Of a DNA stretch of 64,000 nucleotides, positions 33,909 to 44,239 are shown one piece after another. Below the pieces are notes generated by a model. That model was not told the origin of the DNA, made no database searches, and worked only from the letters and a program-made list of their open reading frames with translations. Location of the stretch: assembly GCA_030765065.1 (NCBI GenBank), contig CM060989.1, positions 38,183,501-38,247,500 on the forward strand, in the 5' to 3' direction. Origin of the DNA: Deroplatys truncata. Lineage: Eukaryota; Arthropoda; Insecta; Mantodea; Mantidae. Made by a program: the position numbers and the translations under genes. The stretch's first letter is position 1. Each line of letters starts with the position of its first letter.

Positions 33909-34806
33909 AAAAAATCTGATGTGTTACACTCACATGACTTTCTCTACTCTTGTACAATCTAATTTTACAAACGCCTATTCTCCATATGCTTCATGTTAAT
34001 CGAGATATCGAAATGTCAATCTTATTGGTAATTTTCTTGTAGATGCAAGGGGAATATGGTAGCTTTTAAGCGATAGTCAAATATTTTAACGCTGGTTGCT
34101 ATGTGGCGCATTCCATTCTCTTTGCATGTCCAGGACATAAAAAAATGAATAACGAATTTGAGAAAAAGTATAAGTATTGCAAAATTTAAGGAAATAACAA
34201 GCAATATCTCGAAAACGGTTCACTCAACAAAAGAAATGTATATGACATAAGTTGTGTATTTTAACGCGATCTATATTTTTTGTGTAGTAAAATTTTGTCT
34301 ATCTCTTATAGTTTACCAGTTATGCAAAAGTCGTTCAGAATGAAGAATACTTTTGGAGACATTCCCAGAAAATTCGAGATATACATTTCATTTCTCATGA
34401 TATTATCTTAAACATATGATATTTTCATCAAAATCGTTAGAGCCATTTTTGAGAAAATTAAAATTTTCGAAAAATGTTCCATGTAAAGGGTAGTCTGGGG
34501 TGGGGGGATTTTCTTGAAAACCTTCGTGTCGTATCTCTGGAAGATACTGAAGCTAAATACCAAGTTTGGTGTTTATCCGACTGTTCGTTTTTGAGTTATG
34601 CTGTTCACACACACACAGACACACAGACACACACACACACAGACACACACACACACAGACACACACACGGACATGTTTCCAAAAATGCTTTTTTTGGATT
34701 CAGGAGGTCTCAAAACATGTATTTCCGGTGAAATCTCGGTATCGAATTTTTGGGTGGAATGCAATACTTCCCCTACTTACTGTACGTAGTAGAGAAAGTA
34801 AAAATA
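33909..34806 (+). repeat. Family A repeat, full-length copy
   Basis: Begins AAATCTGATGTGTTACACTC and ends GTAGTAGAGAAAGTAAAAA. It includes a CA/GA-rich microsatellite (34604-34669) just before the ACATGTTTCC block. The minus-strand ends share ACTTTCTCTACT. An 85-codon frame (34474-34731) opening MFHVKGSLGWGDFL runs through the CA tract. Similar frames occur in the copies at 46190 and 62653. Confidence 0.88.
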
Positions 34807-34974
34807 GATAGTAACTGAAGAGTGTAAATTTAAAGAAATACTATTTGCAGTTTACACTTAATTAAGAGAAAAGTAGAACTTAGTAAATTTAATATGTGGG
34901 ATATAGATAATTGATATTTCTATACTGTTCTGTCACATCAAAGTGTGTTTATAGGTGGTAAATGAATAAATTAT

Positions 34975-35090
34975 TGTGCCTACTTCAATGCTTTAATTAC
35001 TGATAGTGCCTATTTTAGTGCCTATTTTGAACTTGTTGTAGTGCCTATTTGCCTATTTTAACTTTGTAGTGCCTATTGCGCCGAGCTTTA
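34975..35090. repeat. Short tandem repeats of TAGTGCCTATTT
   Basis: GTGCCTA(T/C)T recurs five or six times in about 115 bp with AACTTTGTAGTGCC-like spacers. Not coding. Origin unknown. Confidence 0.7.
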
Positions 35091-35384
35091 TTGTCAATAT
35101 ACTTTGACACTATCTACAGCAGAAACTCACTGTTTCTTAACAATTATTATTATTGTTATTATTATTCAATATTCACATATGACATAACACACATTTTCAT
35201 TCACACAAACCACAGCACGTATTGAAATGAAATTTTATACACAAGAGTTTGAAATTTATTGAATTCCATACAACAGTAAGGTTAGTTAAGTTAAATAATA
35301 TCGAATGGAGGTTACAGCTGAACATTTTAAAAATAGGCTAAAGGCTTTGAAAGTTGCTACCTAAATGAAATACTGTACTATGAT

Positions 35385-35760
35385 GTAGCGTACTAATAAT
35401 TTGGTGGTTACAATGCGATTACCAGACATATAGCTGTTTACTTTGATGTTGACTGGGATGACGTCACTCCTGGCTGGGAGTTTTTGCTCGCCACGAGTGG
35501 TGGGGATATAGCGTCTGTCTTGCTGAGGATTCCGACAGAAGCGGATCGCGCGTGCAAGCCGGGTTTTGGATCGGTGGACATCTCCCTCATCTTTTATATT
35601 TAATAATGCAGGAACCCCAAACGGTTGGGAAATAAATCTAGGAATGTGTAAGTAGATTTGTGTTATGGATTTTGCAGAGTGAAAACCCACACCTTCCTCT
35701 TAACCTCCACACCACGTTTCGGTTCTCCGCAGCCAAGTGAGTATACGTCCCCTCAATGTA
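35385..35760 (+). repeat. Family L-related repeat (diverged)
   Basis: Shares with the copies at 33436 and 55874 the order GACTGGGATGACGTCA, GACATCTCCCTCATC, GAAATAAATCTAGG, AACCCACACCTTCCTCTTAA. It is the most diverged of the three and lacks the start. Confidence 0.5.
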
Positions 35761-35874
35761 CGTGCTGGGTACTAAAAATTAATTTAATATTTCATGTGAA
35801 CATTTAAGCTTCTACCCAGCATGTAATAATATGATGCAATTGACTGTAATCCAGCGAGAGGAAATAAATATAAG

Positions 35875-36195
35875 TTTTTACTTTCTCTATCTCGTATCTA
35901 TTAAGTAGAGGAAGCGAAAAAATAATTTTCAGACTTCACCGGAAATGCATGTTTTGAGGACCGCTAGATCCAAAACAACACCGTTCTTAGAAAAATGTGT
36001 GTATGTTGGAACAGCATTATTCAAAAACGAAAAGTAGGATAAATACCAAGCCCGTTCTTTAAGATTATTATATTTTAAAGACGCGACACAAATTTACAAG
36101 ACAGTCTCCCACTCAAAATTAGCTTTTAGGTAGAAAATGTTCTGTTACTTTTTATTTTCTCAAAAATTGCTCTAAGTATTTTGATTAGCCAAACA
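35875..36195 (-). repeat. Family B repeat, truncated
   Basis: Opens TTTTTACTTTCTCTATCTCG and stops after AAAATTGCTCTAAGTATTTTGATTA. The distal half is missing. Confidence 0.7.
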
Positions 36196-36654
36196 CATAT
36201 CATCAATAGAATAGTAATTGTTCAAGCATTTTATCACATATAGCACACAAATGCAAACATTACCATTGAAAATTGAAAAATTCAAGAAAGAACATTCTGA
36301 AAGCATGTAGTACCACAAAGAAGCTTCTGTCACAAAGTGTATATGTTAAAAGCGTTGCGTTTTCAGAGGTAGACTTTTGTTTGTTACTATTTTGCAGTTA
36401 CAAAATGCAGAGAGAATGAAAAGGATGAGGACCTGTCGCTCTGTCAAATGCATACGGTATTTTAATAAAAGTCGCCAGAGTCTTTTATGGGAGAATAAAA
36501 AAATGGGAAAACGCTTTTCCGGCGAGAGTGGAATTCCACGAAAGTCTTCGCGTTACGTTAAAAGATTACAAAAGTATAAAATTTCCTCCCTAAAGATTTC
36601 TTTTGTCGGATTCCGACTTACCCACGCAATGCTGTGTTTGTCCAATTTTTCGTT
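36196..36654. other. No gene recognised
   Basis: The Lys/Arg-rich 93-codon frame at 36377-36658 has no recognisable motif and ends as family B begins. Confidence 0.3.
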
Positions 36655-37440
36655 TTAACCTTCTCTACCACGTACCTAGTATGAAGAGAATGTATAATTG
36701 CATTCAACCCAAAAATTCGTTACCGAGATTTCACCCGAAATACATGTTTTAAGGCTCCTTGAATCCAAAAAAGCGTTTTTAGAAAAAAAAAAAAAAGGTC
36801 CATGTTTGTGTGGGGGGTGTGTGTCTGTAAACAGTAAGTATCAAACTTGTTATTTAAGTTCAGTATCTTATAAACATGCGACACGAAGATTTAAAAAAAA
36901 TCCTTCACCACAGCTACACTTTAAATGGAATATTTTTCGTAAATTTTTATTTCCCAAAAAATAACTCTAAAGATTTTGATTAAAATACCATATATTAAAG
37001 ATACGTACATGACAAATAAAATCTGTATCTTGAACTTTCTGGGAATAGCCTTTGAAGTCCTGTTCATTCGGAAGGAATTTTGTATAATATTGTATAACTG
37101 GTAAACGTTAAGCGAAAGATGAAAACATACTAAACAAAAAATGTAGATCTCTTTAAAACACAACTTACTTCAAACAAGTTTCTTTTGTGGCATTGGCCAT
37201 TTCTGAGATATAGTTATTAATAGTTTGAATTATTCATTTCTTGGTCATTCTTTAAAGTATTTTCAACATTCAGTTGTTTCTCGCGATTGCATGGAAACAG
37301 TATGGAATTTTAAGGCCAGCATATAGCGACTGTCGCTGTTCCCTTTGTATCTATACCAAAATGTGTAATGTAGCTATTTCCGCAAAGGTTTGTTTGGATT
37401 AAAATGTAAATAGAAAAATAAGTTTGAATAAGAATAACAT
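36655..37440 (-). repeat. Family B repeat
   Basis: Opens CTTCTCTACCACGTACC and continues through ATTCGTTACCGAGATTTCACC, GACACGAAGATTTAAA and ATTTTCTGGGAATAGCC-like sequence to AAGAATAAC. A poly-A run at 36785-36797 replaces the usual GT tract. Confidence 0.75.
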
Positions 37441-38075
37441 CTTTTTCCTGTCTTCCGCAATTTCGGAAGTATCCGTTATTAAAGGTTCAAATTGTTCAAT
37501 AACTTTTTATGCTTTTAAAGTCCTATCGACATTCGGTTGTTTCTCGCGATTGCATGGAAAGAGTATGGAATTTTAAGGCTAGCATATAGTGTCCTATTCT
37601 AAAACATTTGACTATCGCTATTCCCTTTGTATCTGCAACGAAATGTGTAATGTAGTTATTTCCGGAAAGGTTTATTTGGATTAAAATGAAGTAGATGGAA
37701 AATAAAGTTTCGTAAGAATATCAAAATTTGTAGGCTTTCAAGATCGGTGTCAATATTAAATGAAGTATTTATTATTCGGGCTTGTAGGCCGTGGTCTGCT
37801 GGGCTCTTCCACAGACCTACCCGCCAGCCGCTGGTATAAATACCGCAGTCCAGAGTGCATCAAGCACCGTCGCTGTCGAAACTACTGCCAGAAGACATCG
37901 ACCTCGCCACTGAAGATATCTGCCGTTATCTGCGAAGAAGGAGCTCAGTATACCACGGCCCACAAACCCCGATAACACTTAATTTAATATTTAATTTCGT
38001 AATAATAGTTTGTGTACCCACTAATAAGCGATAGAGGGTAGAAAAAGTCATGTGAATGTAACGCATCAGATCTTT
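37441..38075 (-). repeat. Family B 3' part, duplicated and interrupted
   Basis: A second copy of the B block TTCCGCAATTTCGGAAGTATCC ... TCGCGATTGCATGGAAAGAG directly follows the previous copy. It is broken at 37721-37994 by an insertion and then ends GCGATAGAGGGTAGAAAAAG ... AACGCATCAGATC. Confidence 0.75.
37721..37994. mobile_element. Retro-type insertion with 13-bp target duplication
   Basis: TTTCGTAAGAATA (37708-37720) and TTTCGTAATAATA (37995-38007) flank a 274-bp GC-richer segment. The B sequence is continuous once it and one flank are removed. A 13-bp duplication with one mismatch fits target-primed reverse transcription (LINE, SINE or Penelope type). It has no tRNA-like head and no RT frame. 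The family is not identified. Confidence 0.7.
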
Positions 38076-38159
38076 TAATTTTTTTTCCTTCTTTTAATCA
38101 TGAAGCCTGAAATCTGTACTTCTGGTTAAGTCAATGTATTGTATTTTAGATACTTCTAG

Positions 38160-38228
38160 CATAGGTAAGCGGTAGAGCGCATTGTCTGACGACGTAAAAG
38201 GGTATTCGAATTTAGTAGAGCTGTAATC
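38160..38228 (+). repeat. tRNA-like SINE head
   Basis: AAGCGGTAGAGCGC resembles an A box and GGGTATTCGAATTT a B box about 30 bp later. The cloverleaf arms do not pair well, so it is not a tRNA gene. Confidence 0.45.
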
Positions 38229-38279
38229 ATTATGGTTTATAATTCATTTTCTGGAAAGCTAGAATCAGAATGTCGTATG

Positions 38280-38680
38280 TGGTATGACCAGGAGTGGAAG
38301 GGGACCTTGGCCCTTCACGGGGCGCACGGGAGGGAAGGGTGAGGTGAGATGAGACAAAGGGCGGCCGGATCAAGAGTCTAGACTTTTTCAAGTTGAAGCT
38401 CCCCGGTGACAGCTGGTACTACCGCCTCCGCCCTCTACAGGCTTGCACATCCCAGTCGGGGTCCCGGTACTCAAAGACCGGCCCATTCCGGAGGATGTAG
38501 TGGTACAGAGAGCATCCTTATCCCCTGCCATGCAACGCCGAGACTCCCGCCGACACTTTAACCCTGAAAGACCAAGCAGATGAAAGGTGAAGTTAAATAA
38601 GAAAGGAGGTGAAATGGAGAGAAAGAAAATTCGGGGGATGTAATTACTCTTCCCAGCACTCTCCTAGTGGCCCAGAGTAA
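38280..38680 (-). repeat. GC-rich dispersed repeat, SINE body
   Basis: At its right end (38560-38670) CAAGCAGATGAAAGGTGAAG and AAAATTCGGGGGATGTAAT are the inverse of the SINE body at 33250-33355. The GC-rich part to the left (38280-38560) has no other match here. Confidence 0.45.
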
Positions 38681-40261
38681 CCCCCGAAAGAACGCATGGG
38701 TCAGTCAGGTCGTTTGGACCAGCTTCCATAGGAGTTTCAACCTGGAAAATGATAGGGACCCTGCCCTCTGCTCTGTCGTGCCTCCTGATCCGGCTGCCCA
38801 CTGTCTTCTCTCACCTCACCCCTCCCCCTCCGCTCTTGGCCATGCGTCATATACAAAATAAACGATGGTGAGTATAAAAACTAATGTGAATGAAACACAT
38901 CAAACATTTTTATCAATAATTCATCCAAAATAATAGAACACGATCGTGCAAAGATAGTGTGCAATACAAGGTGTGAAATTTATTGCAGAATCTCGAAAAT
39001 AGGAAAGACTAACTTCGTCTCTCTTTTCATATTTTTTCTCGATTCTGTAACTGTGAACTTCTCACACTCATATAGCAATATACTATATATAAGAATTTCA
39101 AAAATACCCTTCCTATGTTTTCTCTATGCATGAGTGGTTTGTAATCAAGTGGGGTAGCGTTGTAACATCAGAAGAGAGGAATTTTTATCAACTATTCCAT
39201 ATTTAGTTGATTAGCTATCATTTATTGCACAGCACCTGAACATAACTTGCAAAGCCAACGCTGTAAACGAGAAACATACATATGCACGTGCATGTCCCGG
39301 GTACAGCAACACACGATACGCTAGGTAATGAATATTCAGAGAGGTAGGGTGCAAACTGGGATTAGCACAGAAGTTTACGATGGCTTGACGCTGAGTAACT
39401 GGAAAACTAGTGTAAGCATGAGGGACTCTCGCCTTGTAATAAGAAGAAGCAAACCTGAAATAAAGCGGTACAAATATGTTGTCTTTCTTTCTTTATCAAA
39501 AGTTTGGCCAGGTTAGTCTGTTTCATCTAACAGATGCAAACATATACAATAAAATTCACAACTTTTCTCAATTAAATCTAATGACTCATCTCTCTCTGCG
39601 CGGTAGCGAAGTGTTTTTGGAAAAATCAGATTGATATTCAATTCGGTCAGCTGTTCAATAAATGATGTAAGTCATCCCTGTAAATCTCTACATTTATTGT
39701 TTGTTTAAAACAAATACAGAAATCATTGTGTATGCATTTACTGTACACTAATCCTCGCGTTATCTTGTGTGTAAAATCGGGTTTCTATGTACTCCAATAC
39801 GTCTTATTTTACGACGACACAAAGCTATATAAATGGAACCATGCTTGGTCAGAGAAAAATATTAAGCGTGGGTCAATTACTCTAGCATTTTGCAAAACTC
39901 AATTACAGAAATTTACCCGCCCTGATGATCACATAAGAAATAAGGTGTATGCAACAAACACCCACATTGGAAGAACTAAAGGAAAACATGAGGTGAAAAT
40001 GTCACTCAATTTCGGATATTGAACTCTCCAGTGTGAATGAAAATTTCCTGAAAATTACCAAAAATATGTGGACAGAGAAGATCATTTACAACATCTCTTA
40101 TGCTAAGGTATATGCTTATTATCTGTCATTGTAATTGTAGTTGTAACTATGAGAACGTGAGACGGTTGCGGGGACATTATGACTGTACGAATACGAGCTG
40201 CGGCGGCCTGCGCGCGAACTGACGTGAGGTGGCCACAGTGTGAAGGAAAAGTACTATACTG
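38681..40261. other. No gene recognised
   Basis: AT-rich from 38880. The frame at 39726-40022 (98 codons) has no recognisable domain. No repeats matched. Confidence 0.35.
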
Positions 40262-41000
40262 ATCTATAGTAAGTAGAGAGGAAGTATTACAAAAATTCCA
40301 TACCGAGATTTCATCAGAAATACACGTTTCGAAGTTCCCTGAATAAAAAGAGAATTTTTAGAACTATGCTCTTGTCTGTGAACAGTACAAGGCCCCATTC
40401 ACAATGTAGCTGTACACGTAACGCAAGAACTTGGCACGAGGCTCTAGAACCGCAAATTGCACGCGGAAATCTTCCGAGCGTACTATAAGTTTCAAATTGA
40501 ATAACATAACCAATAATATCCAAAATGAAAATTCATCCAATCTTTATAAATAAATAGGACATAAAAAGTGGTCTACGAAGCAAACAACAGATCAGTATCT
40601 GGCACCAACATTTAAAAAGGCGTGGCACGCCCAAATGGAAGAGCAATGTTATTTTACAGTAGATGGCGTGAAACCTCGCTTCCCGATCGTGTGTTGTTCA
40701 GAAGCTGGCAATGCGTAGAGAAAGAAAAACGGAATTCTTCCTCCTTGCACGCAACGCAAGCATAATGTTTATGAACTCTTGTGTTACATAGCTTGACTCC
40801 AAGGAATGCTTCCATTAAATAACATGGGTGCAATGTCTTGCACTTATGCTGCGTCTGCGCTTGCGAATGGGGCTAGCTCAAAACTAAAATTCGATTAAAT
40901 ACCAAACTTGGTGCCCAAGTTCACACAAAGATTTTCGTGTCGCCCAGGTAAATTACGTAAATAAATTAGCTGAAATTCATGCAGATCTTGCACGCAATAG
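40262..41000 (-). repeat. Family B repeat split by a MITE
   Basis: GTAAGTAGAGAGGAAG ... GTCTGTGAACAGTA (to 40390) and, after the insert, AGCTCAAAACTAAAATTCG ... ACCAAACTTGGTGCCC (from 40874). The break falls in the phrase GTGAACAGCATAACTCAAAA of other copies. Confidence 0.7.
40392..40873. mobile_element. MITE with GCCCCATTC inverted ends
   Basis: GCCCCATTC at 40392-40400 is inverted as GAATGGGGC at 40865-40873. The ends continue with partial pairing (C-rich left; GCGCTTGCGAATGG right). It is 482 bp with no coding frame and sits inside family B. The target duplication is unclear, so the superfamily (hAT, Harbinger or other) cannot be named. Confidence 0.6.
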
Positions 41001-41164
41001 TCCATCTGCAAAGTGCTATGTTTTTTTTTTAGTGATAAAACACTTCTTTTAATGTGAGAGTGCTGGTGTTTTAATAACTAATTCGCCTGTTATAAATATT
41101 TCAGAGTTGCCGCTGCAAATAACCCTGAGTTCTAGGTCATATATACTTATATGACAATTAAGGA

Positions 41165-41590
41165 GAGAGATAGCACCATGGTAGCGTGTGAGACTCGCAT
41201 TCAAGAGGTCCTGAGTTCGATTTCCGTTGACCGTCCACTCTGATCTTGGGTTTTTCGTGGTATTCTCTGATCGGTAGTCAAATGCTGGGTTGGTTACTCA
41301 TCTACATGATTTTATTTTTCTCATTTCCATTTCATAGCGCTTGCTCCAAGAAAAGAATATCTCCCTGGACATTACAGGTCTGCTTGGTTGGACGGTCGTT
41401 CATCATCAATCCTTAGCATGCCTTCCTTCGGAAGGGAAGTATAGCCGGTGGTCCCTTGTCTTAGATTTACGGCACGTAAAAGAACCACAAGCCTGATAAA
41501 GAGGCCTCTGAGCAAAATTACCGGTCTTTCACGCCCAATATACAATGGGACGCTAAGGACCACAGAAGTTAAAGAGCGTCCATAAATTTA
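41165..41590 (+). repeat. SINE G (tRNA-derived)
   Basis: The head has CACCATGGTAGCGTGTGAG (A-box-like) and TGAGTTCGATTTCC (B box GAGTTCGATTTCC). The body from 41395 to 41575 (CATGCCTTCCTTCGGAAGG, GAGGCCTCTGAGCAAAATTACCGG, GGGACGCTAAGGACCA) recurs inverted at 12560-12725. Confidence 0.7.
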
Positions 41591-41645
41591 AAAAAAACAA
41601 ACAAACTCGGTCGTTCATCACTATCTTTAGGCAACTGCGGTAGTC

Positions 41646-41725
41646 GTCCTCCGTGGTCTAGTGGTACCACGCTAACCTCTAGTTCCCGAGGTTGCGGATT
41701 CAAACCAGGTAGAGGGCGACGGATT
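41646..41725 (+). repeat. tRNA-like sequence (SINE head or tRNA pseudogene)
   Basis: GTGGTCTAGTGGTA is a good A box and GGATTCAAACC a good B box about 45 bp later. The acceptor stem does not close cleanly (GTCCTCC against GAGGGCGAC gives a partial pairing). There is no recognisable body or poly-T termination at a proper distance. Could be a degenerate tRNA or a SINE start. Confidence 0.45.
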
Positions 41726-42293
41726 TTTTCGGGCGTAAAATTTTTCGAAAGTATCTGCAGTAGCTGATAAGAAAAGAATAGAAGCGTAAGTCATTGTTGA
41801 CGTGGAGTAAAGTAGGCGGGAACTAGGTATACAATCAACAATTCACTTTGATTATCCGCCTATAATAATAAACTATCTTTGAGATTAAATCACGTCGTTG
41901 CTTTTGTTTTGGGAGGAAATCCAATATTCTCGTCTGAAATTTGCAAATAAATGAAAAGCCTACTACAAACGCTAAAGAGAAAGTGGCAAGAGAAATTCAG
42001 ATAAAATTGTTCATTGACGTAAGAAATGAAACTGAGATTACTAAAACCAGGGGCCGAACTAATACTCGTAATGTTTACAGCCGCATACAAGGTCCCTTTG
42101 TGTGAAACTTCAACACATGTAAACTTATGCCCCGTAAATCAGTGTGCATGTCGTAGGCTTCTGCTGAAACCCGTCATTTCGCGTAGTTCCTGGGCAGATA
42201 ATGAAAAGCCAACGTATGCTGAAAACATACGAAAGCACACGTTCTGCCGCGGTTGTTAATGAAATGACGGAGCTTGTTAGGCAAACAGTGTAC
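41726..42293. other. No feature recognised
   Basis: Unique-looking DNA up to the telomere-like array. Confidence 0.35.
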
Positions 42294-42341
42294 CCCTAAC
42301 CTAACTTAACCTAATCTAATCTAAACTAAACTAATCTAACA
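42294..42341. repeat. Interstitial telomere-like pentamer array (degenerate CCTAA)
   Basis: Nine consecutive pentamers: CCTAA, CCTAA, CTTAA, CCTAA, TCTAA, TCTAA, ACTAA, ACTAA, TCTAA. The parent unit CCTAA is the complement of TTAGG, the usual insect telomere repeat. The exact 5-bp period argues against chance. Confidence 0.7.
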
Positions 42342-42968
42342 ATTCGCTGTTTACCAGCTTTTAGTCGCCCCATCAGATGGCCACACTACGCGCCGGTTTT
42401 TCATGATCTGCCTAGGATCTTCGCGACCTGACGTATTTCAACAAAAGCCTACGGCTTGCACAATCCATGCACTAAAACAACCATCAGGAACCAAACTCAA
42501 CTTTTGATGAACAGCTAATAGAGGCTGAAGTTGGTCAGGAAATTCAGTTATAAAGCAGTTACGTCGAAGCGACGTTGCTATGGAGACCAGGCGCCGACTG
42601 GGAGGGATGTCAACAGCATGAATGGAGTGCTGTGTAATTCGCATCCAACCAAGTGTGTAAACCTTGTCCAGTTCTCCAACAGGAGTGAGAGATATAAGTG
42701 TGTTGTTCTTGGTGAAAGTATTCAACTATCTTTTTGACAAGAAATCGTCGTGGTTTAGAAATTCTAATTCAAAAGTCTTACATAGATGTGTCGTAACTTT
42801 CATGAAAAAGGTAAGATTTTGTATCAAAGTTGAGTGATCCTTCTAGGGGGGGATGGCGCAATAGATCTGTGCAGATCACAGCCCACGAGGTGTTCCCTTC
42901 CATTGAATCACGTTTACCTCTACCTCTAGGTATAAGCTGAGGATTCCGCTGCAGAATTCATATAATCC
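42342..42968. other. No gene recognised
   Basis: The overlapping frames at 42438-42725 (minus) and 42531-42737 (plus) have no recognisable domain. Confidence 0.3.
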
Positions 42969-42969
42969 A

Positions 42970-44235
42970 AGTGACAATTTTGTCAGCGACAATAGAAGGC
43001 TTGCAGAAAGGTAATAATAGATTGGAAGAATATTGTAAACAATGGGGTTTGGTGGTTAACATTAATAAAACAAAAACAACTGCTTTCAAAAATGCCTATG
43101 TGTATGGTAGGGATGAAAAATGGTATTACAAGGGGCTAGAACTACAAAACGTTAAACATTTCGCCTATTTAGGAGTAATGTTTAATATGAAAGGAAAATG
43201 GAACAAACATCCATCAGTAACTAACTTTAAAGCCCTCTCGCGGATATCTGATGTACCGGTAGATACATTAGAAAAAATGTATTAACTCTACGATAAGGCC
43301 GACTTTGTTATACGGAAGTGAAATCTGGGGGTGGGAAAGAGCAGAGCATGTAAATAAAACGCGGGTAGCATTTTGGAAAAGAGTTCTTGGTGTTTCACAA
43401 GGCACATCAAATCCGGCGTATTAATGGAAGTGAAGACACAATACACTGTAAAATAAGAGCAGTGAGGTACTGGCTGAGGCTGATGCAGGGGGATAACTCC
43501 ACACTACCATCCAAATGTTATAAATACCAGCGAGAAAACCTGTCTCCTAAGTTTTGGGTAGCTGATTTGGAAAGGGCTTTGAGGAGAATAGGAATGGGGT
43601 CAGTATGTCAAAGAACTGAACAAATGACAAAAACATGTAAAATGTGTCAAAAGAAGACTAAGAGAATCAAGCAACAGAAATAGAATAGGATTGTAAAATT
43701 AAACTTTCTCTAAGTCTAGCCAATGAAATAAAATTGAATTGGGTTAAAGAGGCATATAAACTTAACTTAGGAAGAAAGCAAAGATCAGGAATGGAATGGT
43801 TTAGACTGGGGGGGGGGGCTGGAGGGCACGGAAAATGACTGACGATTCTGGTAGGAGAATCTGTCCATTCTGTGATTTGGATGAGGACTGGATACATATT
43901 TTGGCGGAATGCGCTCAGTGGGAGAACCAGAGAACAATTGAACTCAAAGAAAAATTCTTAAGTCCGCTAGGAAAGATATTGGCATGTTGGGATCTACTGG
44001 CTGACCAGAGGAATTGGCAAAACTTGGGCAATTTCTTGGCTAAAGTGCGAAGCTATATCAAATTTGTTCGGTTAGTTCAAAGGTAATTTATCTCTATTTT
44101 CTTTTTTCTTGTTTTCTTTTTCTTTCGTCTATTTTGTGAGCATACCTTGTATCTTAAATATGCATGTAGGGTCATTGATCGATGCACTAAATACTTGTGC
44201 AATAGCTTCAATAATTTGAAACTAATAAAGATACC
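42970..44235 (+). mobile_element. Non-LTR retrotransposon (LINE), 3' fragment
   Basis: A 5'-truncated element: only the end of ORF2 and a short 3' UTR remain (the 3' end is taken where ATAAAG and CTTATCTATATTTC occur). 5' truncation is normal for LINE copies. Confidence 0.8.
42971..44086 (+). pseudogene. LINE reverse transcriptase/ORF2 C-terminus, broken
   Basis: The piece at 42971-43285 has LEEYCKQWGLVVNINKTKT, the palm-to-thumb segment just after the catalytic YADD of non-LTR reverse transcriptases, then KHFAYLGVMF. The next pieces (43290-43683) continue with LYGSEIWGWERAEH-like sequence in another frame and VRYWLRLMQ. The last piece (43835-44086) has CPFCDLDEDWIHILAEC, a C-x2-C...H...C zinc-binding motif common at ORF2 C-termini. 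Two or more frameshifts split the gene. The catalytic centre itself is not in this copy. I do not assign a clade. Confidence 0.8.
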
Positions 44236-44239
44236 TTAT

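Noticed and set aside
34566-34811. His/Thr-rich frames (HTHTQTH) in family A copies
   Set aside because: They are the CA microsatellite read in frame; the repeats recur with different lengths in each copy.
41646-41725. Functional tRNA gene
   Set aside because: The pol III boxes are good, but stem pairing is incomplete and no clean terminator follows at a suitable distance.
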